Positions 15,197 to 22,967 of a DNA stretch of 37,082 nt are shown here, piece after piece; the stretch's first letter is position 1, and the number at the start of each line of letters is the position of its first letter. The stretch comes from Streptomyces indicus (lineage in GTDB: Bacteria > Actinomycetota > Actinomycetes > Streptomycetales > Streptomycetaceae). The position numbers and the translations under genes are program-made. The stretch lies in the NCBI RefSeq assembly GCF_900100315.1, contig NZ_FNFF01000030.1, positions 1 to 37,082 on the forward strand. The letters run 5' to 3'. The notes under the pieces were generated by a model. It searched no databases, had not been told where the DNA came from, and was given only the letters and a program-made list of their open reading frames with translations.

Positions 15197-16060
15197 GTGC
15201 ACCGCCGTACCAACGGTCTGAAGACCGCCGCACTGCTCGGGGGCCTGTCCGCACTCATCCTCGTCATCGGCAGTTTCTTCGGTCGTACGGGGCTGATCGT
15301 CGCGCTCTTCGTGGCGCTGGGCACGAATGCCTACGCGTACTGGAACAGCGACAAGCTCGCCCTCAAGGCCATGCGCGCCCGCCCGGTCAGCGAGTTCGAG
15401 GCGCCCCAGCTCTACCGGATGGTCCGCGAGCTCTCCACGCAGGCCCGCCAGCCCATGCCGCGCCTGTACATCTCACCCACGGAAGCCCCCAACGCATTCG
15501 CGACGGGCCGCAACCCCCGTAACGCCGCGGTCTGCTGCACCGAGGGCATCCTGCGCATCCTCGACGAGCGCGAGCTGCGCGGCGTGATCGGCCACGAGCT
15601 CAGCCACGTCTACAACCGCGACATCCTCATCTCCTCGGTGGCAGGCGCCCTGGCCTCCGTGATCATGTTCCTGGTCAACTTCGCCTGGCTGATCCCGTCC
15701 GGCGGCAACAGCAACCGCGAGGGCCCGGGCATCTTCGGAATGCTCCTGATCATGCTGCTCGGCCCCATCGCGGCCTCCGTGATCCGCCTGGCGATCAGCC
15801 GTTCCCGCGAATACGAGGCGGATGCCTCCGGAGCCCAGCTCACCGGCGACCCGCTCGCCCTCGCCGACGCCCTGCGCAAGCTCGACGCCGGTACGAAGCA
15901 GCTGCCGCTGCCGCCCGAGCCGAAGATCGAGGCGGCCAGCCACATGATGATCGCCAACCCCTTCCGGCCGGGACAGGGCATGGCCAAACTGTTCTCGACG
16001 CACCCGCCCATGGCCGAGCGCATCGCGCGCCTGGAGCAGATGGCCGGCCGCAGGCAGTGA
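15197..16060 (+). CDS. htpX: Membrane zinc metalloprotease HtpX
   Basis: 287 residues. HtpX is an M48-family protease that degrades damaged membrane proteins. Two N-terminal transmembrane helices (about 11-28 and 32-49) precede the catalytic domain. The zinc site is HELSH at 133-137, with E205 in SREYEADA as the third ligand. Further hydrophobic helices lie at about 145-168 and 178-200. The start is GTG at 15197 with AGGAGGG seven bases upstream. A longer open frame continues upstream through the repeats but lacks homology and is rejected. It stands alone between nuoN and the YccF gene. Heat or envelope stress control is typical of the family but no operator is visible. Confidence 0.95.
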   Translation: MHRRTNGLKTAALLGGLSALILVIGSFFGRTGLIVALFVALGTNAYAYWNSDKLALKAMRARPVSEFEAPQLYRMVRELSTQARQPMPRLYISPTEAPNAFATGRNPRNAAVCCTEGILRILDERELRGVIGHELSHVYNRDILISSVAGALASVIMFLVNFAWLIPSGGNSNREGPGIFGMLLIMLLGPIAASVIRLAISRSREYEADASGAQLTGDPLALADALRKLDAGTKQLPLPPEPKIEAASHMMIANPFRPGQGMAKLFSTHPPMAERIARLEQMAGRRQ

Positions 16061-16196
16061 CGCCCGCAGTCGCGGTCGCGGTCGCGGGCGTGCCCGCGAT
16101 CAGGGTCGGATCAGGGTCGCGGCCGGGATCCAGGAACGGCCCACCGGCGTCCTAGAAACCGAATACGTCAGCGAGCGCGGAGGCAGGTCGCCCGAA

Positions 16197-16598
16197 GTGA
16201 AGACCATCCTGAACATCATCTGGCTTGTCCTGAGCGGTTTCTGGCTGTTCCTGGGCTATCTGCTCGCCGGTGTGATCCTCTGCATCACCATCATCGGCAT
16301 CCCGTTCGGCATCGCCTCGTTCCGCATCGGCATCTATGCGCTGTGGCCCTTCGGCTACACGACGGTCGAGAAGCCCGGCGCGGGCGCCCCCTCCTGCGTG
16401 GGCAACGTGCTGTGGCTGGTCCTGGCCGGCTGGTGGCTGGCCCTCGCCCACATCGTCACGGGCGTCCTGCAGTGCATCACGATCATCGGCATCCCGCTGG
16501 GCCTCGCCAACTTCAAGCTGATCCCGATCTCGCTGATGCCCCTGGGCCGCGACATCGTGCGCACGGACGAGGCGTTCGCGGCGTCCGGCCGCTGGTAG
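16197..16598 (+). CDS. YccF-family inner membrane protein
   Basis: 133 residues, GTG start. The protein is two copies of the YccF (DUF307) membrane repeat: GYLLAGVILCITIIGIPFG (about 20-38) and HIVTGVLQCITIIGIPLG (about 83-100), each after a W-L-V-L helix. Four transmembrane segments are predicted. The function is unknown; the family is widespread and sometimes lies near transporters. The 136 bases before it hold short GTCGCG repeats and a CGCGGGC/GCCCGCG palindrome at 16083-16098, but no clear promoter. It ends convergently with the permease gene, 37 bases away. Confidence 0.9.
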   Translation: MKTILNIIWLVLSGFWLFLGYLLAGVILCITIIGIPFGIASFRIGIYALWPFGYTTVEKPGAGAPSCVGNVLWLVLAGWWLALAHIVTGVLQCITIIGIPLGLANFKLIPISLMPLGRDIVRTDEAFAASGRW

Positions 16599-16635
16599 CC
16601 GGGCGCGCAGCACCTCGCGGTTCCGGCGCGGGAGG

Positions 16636-17889
16636 TCATTTCCGTACGGCGACGACTGACCGCCGTACGAAGAACACCCCCGCGCCCACCGCGAGCACCA
16701 CCGCACCCCACACCACCGATGTGACGGGCAGCGTGCCCGCGAGCAGCAGGCAGCCGGCCAGGCCGAGCGCGGGCAGGGCCCGGGCCGCGGGCCGTGAACT
16801 GAGCGTCCACGCGGAGGCGTTGGCGACGGCGTAGTAGACAAGCACGCCGAAGGACGAGAACCCGATCGCGGCCCGCAGATCGGCGGTCGCGGCGAGCATC
16901 GCCACCACCGCGCCCACCGCGAGCTCCGCCCGCTGCGGCACCTGGAAGCGCGGATGCACGGTCGCGAGGCCCCCGGGCAGATGACGGTCCCGCGCCATGG
17001 CCAGGGTCGTCCGCGAGACCCCGAGGATCAGCGCGAGCAGCGAACCCAGTGCGGCCACGGCCGCCCCGGCCCGTACGACGGGAGCCAGACCGTCCGCCCC
17101 GGCGGCCCGTACCGCGTCCACGAGCGGCGCGGCCGACTCCGCCAGCGCGCCCGTCCCGAGCACGGAGACCACGGCCAGGGCGACGGCCGTGTACACGACG
17201 AGCGTGATCCCGAGCGCCAGCGGAATCGCCCGCGGGATGGTCCGCGCGGGATCCCGCACCTCCTCGCCCAGCGTGGCGATCCGCGCGTACCCGGCGAAGG
17301 CGAAGAAGAGCAGCCCGGCGCTCTGCAGCACACCGCCGACACCGCCGGACGCCCCTTCGAGCCCCCGCCCGCCGCCGGCTCCCGCGCACACCACGACCAC
17401 GGCGGCGAGCACGCCGAGCACGAGTGCCACGATCACCCGCCCCGCCCAGGCGGCCTTCTGAACTCCCAGACAGTTCAAGGCGGTCAGCACGACCACGGCG
17501 CCCACCGCCACCGCGTGCGCCTGCCCCGGCCAGACATAGGCCCCCACGGTCAGCGCCATGGCGGCGCAGGAGGCGGTCTTGCCGACGACGAACGCCCAGC
17601 CGGCGAGATACCCCCAGAACTCCCCGAGCCGCTCCCGCCCGTAGACGTACGTGCCGCCCGCGACCGGATACAGCGCCGCAAGCCGCGCCGAGGCGGTGGC
17701 ATTGCAGTACGCGACCACCCCGGCGATCCCGAGCCCGTAGAACAGCCCGGCCCCAGCGGCATCGGCCGCGGGCCCGAGCGCTGCGAAGATCCCGGCCCCG
17801 ACCATCGCCCCGAGCCCGATGGTCACCGCGTCGAACAACCCCAGACTGCGCCGCAGCCCGGACGCCCCAGGCACCGCCCCGTGTGTCAT
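16636..17889 (-). CDS. APC-family amino acid/polyamine permease
   Basis: 417 residues with about 12 transmembrane helices. The first helix motif is FDAVTIGLGAMVGAGIFAALGPAA, the Gly-rich unwound region that binds the substrate amino group in the APC fold. Also typical are YPVAGGTYVYGRERLGEFWGYLAGW and FFAFAGYARIATLGEEVRDP. The start is ATG at 17889, with AGGG eight bases upstream; a GTG at 17898 adds three residues. The substrate cannot be told from sequence. It is divergent from the GlsB-like gene, which has its own ribosome site. No regulator is adjacent. Confidence 0.9.
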   Translation of the reverse strand: MTHGAVPGASGLRRSLGLFDAVTIGLGAMVGAGIFAALGPAADAAGAGLFYGLGIAGVVAYCNATASARLAALYPVAGGTYVYGRERLGEFWGYLAGWAFVVGKTASCAAMALTVGAYVWPGQAHAVAVGAVVVLTALNCLGVQKAAWAGRVIVALVLGVLAAVVVVCAGAGGGRGLEGASGGVGGVLQSAGLLFFAFAGYARIATLGEEVRDPARTIPRAIPLALGITLVVYTAVALAVVSVLGTGALAESAAPLVDAVRAAGADGLAPVVRAGAAVAALGSLLALILGVSRTTLAMARDRHLPGGLATVHPRFQVPQRAELAVGAVVAMLAATADLRAAIGFSSFGVLVYYAVANASAWTLSSRPAARALPALGLAGCLLLAGTLPVTSVVWGAVVLAVGAGVFFVRRSVVAVRK

Positions 17890-18111
17890 GCGCCGCACCC
17901 TACTGACATCCGCAACCGGTCAGGGCGGGGGTCTCGTCTCCCAGGACAGAACGACGCACTGGTCACGTACCGGTCACCCACGGACCACGTACAGGCCACA
18001 CCGAGGCCACCGGCCATGCACGGAAACGCGGCCACCGGCATGCGCCGGGCGTGCGTGCCCTGCCCTGCCAGGGCCACGGGCCCCGCACTCACAAGGGAAG
18101 GCAGGTCACCC

Positions 18112-18384
18112 ATGAGCATCATCAGCTGGCTCGTCCTCGGACTCCTCGCCGGAGTCATCGCCAAGGTCCTGCTGCCCGGACGCGACCCGGGCGGCCTGAT
18201 CGGCACGACGCTCATCGGCATCGCCGGCGCCTTCATCGGCGGCTGGGGCTCGGCCCGCTTCCTCGACCGCCCGATCACCACGGACTTCTACGACACGGCC
18301 ACCTGGATCTCGGCGATCGCCGGCTCCCTGGCCCTGCTCATCGCGTACCGCATCCTGTTCGGCCACTCGCGGTCGAGGCGCTGA
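18112..18384 (+). CDS. GlsB/YeaQ/YmgE-family stress membrane protein
   Basis: 90 residues with three transmembrane helices. The family signature is the N-terminal SWLVLGLLAGVIAKVLLPGRDPGG, followed by a glycine-rich second helix (TTLIGIAGAFIGGW). Proteins of this group (transglycosylase-associated, DUF-type) are small stress-linked membrane proteins with no defined reaction. GGGAAGGCAGG precedes the ATG at 18112. The unit is closed by a perfect hairpin shared with yajQ. The 222-base divergent spacer upstream contains two GGTCAC repeats (about 17955-17970) but no clear promoter. Confidence 0.88.
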   Translation: MSIISWLVLGLLAGVIAKVLLPGRDPGGLIGTTLIGIAGAFIGGWGSARFLDRPITTDFYDTATWISAIAGSLALLIAYRILFGHSRSRR

Positions 18385-18416
18385 GGGGGACTCGCACCGG
18401 GCACGGGGGACATGGC

Positions 18417-18447
18417 GAGGGCGGTACGGGATTCCCGTACCGCCCTC
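18417..18447. terminator. Bidirectional terminator, glsB-like gene / yajQ
   Basis: A perfect 14-bp stem (GAGGGCGGTACGGG and its complement) with an ATT loop lies between two convergent genes. It is 33 bases from each stop codon. Confidence 0.9.
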
Positions 18448-18479
18448 CTCCTACCGCCGCCGCCGAGCGGCAGCCGGCC

Positions 18480-18968
18480 TCACCGGTAGTTCACGAACTG
18501 CAGCGCGAAGTCGAAGTCCTGCCCCTTGAGCAGGGCGATCACGGACTGCAGGTCGTCACGGCTCTTCGAGCTGACGCGCAGCTCCTCGCCCTGGACCTGG
18601 GCCTTGACGCCCTTGGGGCCCTCATCACGGATGATCTTCGCGACCTTCTTGGCGTTCTCCTGGGAGATGCCCTCCTGGATCGACGCGAAGATCTTGTACT
18701 CCTTGCCGGACAGCTGCGGCTCACCGGCGTCCAGCGCCTTCAGCGAGATGCCGCGCTTGACCAGCTTGGACTGGAAGACGTCGAGGATGGCGGTGACGCG
18801 GTCCTCGGAGTTCGCCTGCATGAGGATCTTCTCGCCGGACCAGGAGATGGAGGCGCCGACGTTCTTGAAGTCGTAGCGCTGCGAGATCTCCTTGGCGGCC
18901 TGGTTGAGGGCGTTGTCGACCTCCTGCCGCTCGACCTTCGAGACGATGTCGAAACTGGAGTCGGCCAT
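18480..18968 (-). CDS. yajQ: YajQ-family nucleotide-binding protein
   Basis: 162 residues, full family length. It starts MADSSFDIVSKVERQEVDNA and contains the conserved SQRYDFKN and GKEYKIFASIQEGISQENAKK segments. Members have two ferredoxin-like folds and bind nucleic acids; a Xanthomonas relative binds cyclic di-GMP. A role in Streptomyces is not known. AAGGAG lies nine bases before the ATG. The upstream region has a 10-bp direct repeat, CGGATATGCG, at 19005-19014 and 19020-19029, which may overlap its promoter. Confidence 0.95.
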   Translation of the reverse strand: MADSSFDIVSKVERQEVDNALNQAAKEISQRYDFKNVGASISWSGEKILMQANSEDRVTAILDVFQSKLVKRGISLKALDAGEPQLSGKEYKIFASIQEGISQENAKKVAKIIRDEGPKGVKAQVQGEELRVSSKSRDDLQSVIALLKGQDFDFALQFVNYR

Positions 18969-19159
18969 GTCCTGTGGCTCCTTGCGTCGGATGCGTACGG
19001 GTAGCGGATATGCGGCTTACGGATATGCGCAAAGCCTAGCCACCCGGCCGGGGCCCGGGCGCAGATCAATCAGGTGGCGGAGCACCCCCGGTCATCAGGT
19101 ATCGTTTACGTCGTTGCCACGGAGCACCGCGCAAGCGGAGCCCCCGAGGCGGCATCCCC

Positions 19160-19241
19160 GGCGGTGTGCCCGAGCGGCCAAAGGGAGCAGACTGTAAATC
19201 TGCCGGCTCAGCCTTCCCAGGTTCGAATCCTGGCGCCGCCA
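19160..19241 (+). tRNA. tRNA-Tyr (anticodon GTA)
   Basis: 82 bases, class II. The acceptor stem GGCGGTG pairs with CGCCGCC, with discriminator A at 19241. The anticodon stem GCAGA/TCTGC holds the loop CTGTAAA. There is a long variable arm, and a T arm with GGTTCGAATCC. CCA is not encoded. In S. coelicolor the tRNA-Tyr gene is the chromosomal target of the integrative element SLP1 (established knowledge); here no integrase follows it. Confidence 0.97.
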
Positions 19242-19251
19242 CAAGAAGGTA

Positions 19252-19291
19252 AACCCCCTCCGAACTGCGGAAACGTGGATCGGAGGGGGTT
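19252..19291 (+). terminator. Terminator after tRNA-Tyr
   Basis: A perfect 12-bp stem (AACCCCCTCCGA at 19252-19263 with 19280-19291) and a 16-base loop follow. TTCCTT comes next. It begins 11 bases past the tRNA end. Confidence 0.85.
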
Positions 19292-19383
19292 CCTTCGTGT
19301 TCGGATGTCTTCGTCAGATGCCATCGGTGTGCAGCACCTTGCGCGGCCGATGAGTTTTCGTGGCGCGTGCGGTCTGTACTGCC

Positions 19384-20253
19384 ATGGAGACCTACACACT
19401 CGAAACACCCGCCGCCGACCTCGTCTACGACGTCCGCGGGCCGTTGCCCACCGCTGACGGGCGTCCGCCGTTGCTCATGGTCGGGCAGCCGATGGACGCC
19501 GGCGGGTTCGCCGCGCTTGCCGAGCGCTTTCCCGAGCGGACCGTCGTGACGTTCGACCCGCGCGGGCTCGGGCGCAGCACGCGGAAGGACGGGCGGAGCG
19601 AGTACGAGCCGGAGACCCTGGCCGAGGATGTGCATGTGCTCATCGAGGCGCTCGGGGCCGGGCCGGTCGAGATGTTCGCCAGCAGCGGCGGTGCGGTGAC
19701 GGCGCTCGCGCTCGTGGCGAAGCACCCCGCGGATGTGACCACGCTGGTCGCGCACGAGCCGCCGCTCATCACGCTCACGCCGGACGGGCCGGCGGCCGTA
19801 CGGGCGCGCAGCGAGCTGCGGGACACGTACGAGAAGCAGGGGTGGGGCGCAGGGATGGCCGCGTTCATCGCCATGACCTCGTGGGAGGGGGAGTTCACCG
19901 ACGCGTACTTCGCGCAGCCGGCCCCCGACCCCGCCATGTTCGGGCTGCCCGCCGAGGACGACGGGTCGCGGGAGGATCCGCTGCTGTCCGACCGGTCCTG
20001 GGCCGTCAGCAGCTATACGCCGGACGTCGGCGCGCTCAAGGCGGCGCCGACCCGCGTCGTGATCGCCGTGGGCGAGGAGTCCGCGAACGTGCAGACCGGA
20101 CGCACCTCCGCCGCGACCGCCGGACTGCTCGGGCAGCAGGTGACCGTGTTCCCGAGCCACCACGGCGGGTTCTGCGACGAGTCCTCCGGGTATCCGGGGA
20201 AGCCGGACGAGTTCGCGCACCGGCTGCGCGAGGTGCTCGGGGGCGCCTCGTAA
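19384..20253 (+). CDS. Alpha/beta hydrolase
   Basis: 289 residues from ATG at 19384 (a GTG at 19360 is possible). An alpha/beta-hydrolase fold is indicated by the oxyanion-side strand TVVTFDPRGLGRST (53-66). The nucleophile elbow is FASSGGAV, with Ser101 and Ala99 in place of the usual first glycine of G-x-S-x-G. A late strand RVVIAVGEES follows, then the catalytic-His region PSHHGGFC. The substrate is unknown; the nearest named relatives are peptidase- or haloperoxidase-like hydrolases. No ribosome site is evident before the ATG, so the start is uncertain. The gene sits just past the tRNA-Tyr terminator, at the position where mobile elements insert in relatives, but it shows no mobile-element features. 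Confidence 0.85.
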   Translation: METYTLETPAADLVYDVRGPLPTADGRPPLLMVGQPMDAGGFAALAERFPERTVVTFDPRGLGRSTRKDGRSEYEPETLAEDVHVLIEALGAGPVEMFASSGGAVTALALVAKHPADVTTLVAHEPPLITLTPDGPAAVRARSELRDTYEKQGWGAGMAAFIAMTSWEGEFTDAYFAQPAPDPAMFGLPAEDDGSREDPLLSDRSWAVSSYTPDVGALKAAPTRVVIAVGEESANVQTGRTSAATAGLLGQQVTVFPSHHGGFCDESSGYPGKPDEFAHRLREVLGGAS

Positions 20254-20265
20254 GTCACGCGGTAC

Positions 20266-20302
20266 GGGGGCGGTCCGCCTGCTCTACGTGGAGCCCGCCC
20301 CC
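20266..20302 (+). terminator. Possible terminator after the hydrolase
   Basis: GGGGGCGG at 20266-20273 pairs with CCGCCCCC at 20295-20302. The stem overlaps the 3' end of the convergent MerR gene. Confidence 0.4.
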
Positions 20303-20637
20303 GCGGCCGTGACGAGCGCCGCGAGTGACTCCCGGGTGAGGGCCAGGCGGTCCATCTCCTGGTCCACGCCCCGGAGTTGCTCGAGGAGCAGCGGGCTCAG
20401 GCACGGCTCGATCTCGGCGTCGCTGCCGCAGACGCAGGACAGGATCTCGCCGATGATGCGCGTGGACAGGCCCGCGGCCAGGAACTGGCGGATCCGGCGC
20501 ACCGTCTCGGGCGCCTGCGCGTCGTAGACGCGGTGCCCGCCGGACGTCCGCTCGGAGGTGAGCAGACCCTGCTCCTCGTAGTAGCGCAGGAGCCGCACGC
20601 TCACCCCGGTCCGCGCGGACAGCTCCCCGATCTTCAT
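20284..20637 (-). CDS. MerR-family transcriptional regulator
   Basis: 117 residues. The N-terminal winged helix is MKIGELSARTGVSVRLLRYYEEQGLL (1-26), with the wing RTSGGHRVYDA (30-40). A dimerisation helix follows at about 83-112. The effector end has three cysteines, C68, C70 and C79 (SCVCGSDAEIEPC), which might sense metal, redox state or an electrophile; no assignment is possible from this alone. The start is ATG at 20637 on the minus strand. It is divergent from an aldo-keto reductase whose promoter carries an ideal MerR-type operator with a 20-bp spacer. It is therefore the likely activator of that gene. Confidence 0.93.
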   Translation of the reverse strand: MKIGELSARTGVSVRLLRYYEEQGLLTSERTSGGHRVYDAQAPETVRRIRQFLAAGLSTRIIGEILSCVCGSDAEIEPCLSPLLLEQLRGVDQEMDRLALTRESLAALVTAAGAGST

Positions 20638-20667
20638 CCCGTCCAATGTGACCCCCCTCACCTTCAC

Positions 20668-20699
20668 TTGAACCTCACATGGATGTGAGGTCCTAGCGT
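20668..20699 (+). promoter_or_regulatory. MerR-type promoter/operator of the aldo-keto reductase gene
   Basis: The -35 box TTGAAC (20668-20673) and the -10 box TAGCGT (20694-20699) are separated by 20 bp. The spacer region is filled by a perfect inverted repeat, ACCTCACAT at 20672-20680 and its complement at 20683-20691. An overlong spacer with a centred palindrome is the hallmark of MerR-activated promoters. The ATG at 20707 lies where transcription should begin, so the mRNA is probably leaderless. Confidence 0.85.
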
Positions 20700-20706
20700 C
20701 GCCGAC

Positions 20707-21627
20707 ATGACGCACACCACGCAGTTCACAAACACCGAGCACGTCACGCACACCGAGCCGGACCGTTCGGTCTTCTTCCTCGGGGGTGATCTTCCCGTAC
20801 GCAGGGTCGGTTACGGCACCATGCGTCTCGCGGACGGACCCGGCGAACCTTCCGGCGGCGAGGCGCACATCTGGACGGCGCCGGCCGACCGCGCGGCGGC
20901 GATCCGCGTCCTGCGCACCGCGGTCGAGCTGGGCCTGAACCTGATCGACACGGCGGACGCGTACGCCCTCGGCGCCGGCGAGGAGCTGGTCGCGGACGCG
21001 CTGCACCCGTATCGCGAGGACCTGGTGATCGCGACGAAGGTCGGGGTGGTGCGGCCCTCGCCGACCGAGTGGGTGCCGCTCGGACACCCGGCCTATCTGC
21101 GCCAGCAGGCGGAGCTGAGCCTGCGCCGGCTGCGTACCGACCGGATCGATCTGCTCCAACTGCACCGTCTCGACCCGGAGTTCCCCGTCGCCGAGCAGAT
21201 GGGCGCGCTCAAGCAGCTGCAGGAGGAGGGGAAGGTGCGGCACATCGGGCTCTCCGAGGTCACCGTGGAGGAGCTCGCCGAGGCCGAGGAGACGGCGCCG
21301 GTCGCGAGCGTCCAGAACCTCTACAACCTGGCGACGCGCGGCCATGACGACGTGGTCGACCACGCGGCGGGGCGCGGCATCGCGTTCCTGCCGTTCTTCC
21401 CTCTCGCGATGGGCGCCCACGCCGGGCCCGGCAGCCCGCTGGCCCAGGTGGCCGGCGAAGTCGGCGCGACGCCGTCCCAGACGGCGCTCGCCTGGCTGCT
21501 GCACCGTTCGCCCACCGTCCTGCCGATCCCCGGCACCACGTCGGCGGCCCATCTGGCGGAGAACGCGGCCGCTCTCGAAGTCGCCCTCACCGACGAGCAG
21601 TTCGACCGCATCGCCGCCGCTGCGTGA
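20707..21627 (+). CDS. Aldo/keto reductase
   Basis: 306 residues, TIM-barrel NADPH-dependent oxidoreductase. The catalytic tetrad can be read: D81 and Y86 (LIDTADAYALG), K111 (VIATKVG) and H153 (LLQLHRLD). C-terminal NADPH-binding features include VLPIPGTTSAAHLAENAAAL. The physiological substrate is unknown; carbonyl detoxification fits control by a cysteine-bearing MerR regulator (inference). The first 20 residues are a His/Thr-rich lead before the barrel. No ribosome site precedes the ATG, consistent with leaderless translation. Confidence 0.93.
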   Translation: MTHTTQFTNTEHVTHTEPDRSVFFLGGDLPVRRVGYGTMRLADGPGEPSGGEAHIWTAPADRAAAIRVLRTAVELGLNLIDTADAYALGAGEELVADALHPYREDLVIATKVGVVRPSPTEWVPLGHPAYLRQQAELSLRRLRTDRIDLLQLHRLDPEFPVAEQMGALKQLQEEGKVRHIGLSEVTVEELAEAEETAPVASVQNLYNLATRGHDDVVDHAAGRGIAFLPFFPLAMGAHAGPGSPLAQVAGEVGATPSQTALAWLLHRSPTVLPIPGTTSAAHLAENAAALEVALTDEQFDRIAAAA

Positions 21628-21718
21628 TCCGGTGCGAGGCGGGCGCCGGCGAGTCGGGTGGAAGCGAGGCGAGTGGGAGGTGTGAGCGAGTGCAGGGCGG
21701 AGTTCAGGAGTTACGGGT

Positions 21719-22657
21719 TCAGCTGAACGCCCGCCGGTACGCGTGCGGGCTCACCCCGGTCGTCCGCTTGAACCGGTCGCGGAAGGCGGTCGGTGAACCG
21801 AAGCCGACCTGGGCGGCGATGCGTTCGACGGGATGGGACGTGGTCTCCAGGAGGTGCTGCGCCTGGCGGATACGGGCGCGGTGCAGCCACTGGAGCGGGG
21901 TCGTACCGGTCTGGTCCGTGAAGCGGCGGATCAGGGTGCGGGTGGACACCCCGGCCTGCGCGGCGATGTCGGCGAGGGTGAGCTCGCGGCTCAGGTTGTC
22001 CTGGAGCCACAGGAGCAGCGGCTCGAAGGTGGAGCCCTGAGGCGCCGGGGCATGGTCGCGGACGATGAACTGCGCCTGCCCGCCCTCCCGTTCGAGCGGC
22101 ATGACCGACAGGCGGGCCGCGTCGGCGGCGACCGCCGAGCCGTAGTCGCGGCGGATCATGTGCAGGCACAGGTCGAGGCCCGCGGCGGCGCCTGCCGAGG
22201 TGAGGATCTGCCCGTTGTCGACGTAGAGGACGTCGGGGTCGACCTCGATCCCCGGATACGCGGCCGCGAGGGCCCCGGCGGCGAGCCAGTGGGTGGTGGC
22301 GCGGAGCCCGTCGAGCAGCCCGGCGGCGGCGAGCACGAACGTGCCCGAGCAGATCGACGCGATACGGGTGCCGTCCGCGGCCGCCGCGCGCAGTGCGTCA
22401 CGGACCTCCGGCGGCAGCGGCGTCTGCGGGGCGGCCGTGCCCGGCACGACGACCGTGTCCGCTTCCCGGAGCGCGTCGAGCCCCCAGGGCGCGCGCAGCA
22501 CGAATGCCCCGGCGTCCGTCTCCTCGGTCGCGGCGCAGATACGGACCTGATAGCCGGGCCGGCCGTCCGGCAGGCGGGTGCGCGAGAAGACCTCGATCGG
22601 CGTGGAGAGGTCGAACGGGATCACCTGGTCGAGCGCGAGCACGGCGATGGTGTGCAT
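21719..22657 (-). CDS. GlxA-type transcriptional regulator (DJ-1/PfpI plus AraC HTH)
   Basis: 312 residues. The N-terminal DJ-1/PfpI-like domain (1 to about 185) has the elbow ASICSGTFVLAAAGLL with Cys103 and TTHW with His123. The C-terminal AraC DNA-binding domain (about 213-310) contains two helix-turn-helix units, LADIAAQAGVSTRTLIRRF and ERIAAQVGFGSPTAFRDRF. Such regulators bind directly repeated half-sites. It is divergent from a stand-alone DJ-1/PfpI gene, so it probably controls that operon. A direct repeat of ATGGCA with 21-bp spacing lies between them. It ends convergently with the aldo-keto reductase gene; a 12-bp palindrome, GTTCAGCTGAAC, spans its stop codon (21717-21728). Confidence 0.95.
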   Translation of the reverse strand: MHTIAVLALDQVIPFDLSTPIEVFSRTRLPDGRPGYQVRICAATEETDAGAFVLRAPWGLDALREADTVVVPGTAAPQTPLPPEVRDALRAAAADGTRIASICSGTFVLAAAGLLDGLRATTHWLAAGALAAAYPGIEVDPDVLYVDNGQILTSAGAAAGLDLCLHMIRRDYGSAVAADAARLSVMPLEREGGQAQFIVRDHAPAPQGSTFEPLLLWLQDNLSRELTLADIAAQAGVSTRTLIRRFTDQTGTTPLQWLHRARIRQAQHLLETTSHPVERIAAQVGFGSPTAFRDRFKRTTGVSPHAYRRAFS

Positions 22658-22967
22658 GGCGGGAATGTACCTGGGCGCGGGGTGCCGGGCGGACGAGCCG
22701 GAGGGGAGCAGTGGGCCGAGGGCGGTGGCGAGCCGTGAGGTTCGCGGCTGGTCAGAGGTAGGTCAGCGGCTCCACGGGTGGCTGCTGAGTGGCGTACGGC
22801 ACCTCGTAGGCCTGATGGCATTTTCTCTGCGGTACATGGCAGTCCAGCCACTGGGAGAGGCCGGAATCGCTGATTAGCGTCGAGGCGTCGAGCGGGCTCC
22901 CGGCGCGAGCCACGCCCCGGACCCGCCTCGCCCCGCTCTGCCCCGCCCATGAAGGAAACCCCGCCCC
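22658..22967. promoter_or_regulatory. Divergent control region, GlxA regulator / DJ-1 operon
   Basis: 310 bases with no credible gene. The stretch around 22811-22845 is unusually AT-rich for this genome. It holds two copies of ATGGCA (22815-22820 and 22836-22841) 21 bp apart, two helical turns, as expected for an AraC-family dimer. A GAAGGAAA ribosome site for the DJ-1 gene lies at about 22951-22958. Promoter boxes are not clear. Confidence 0.5.
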
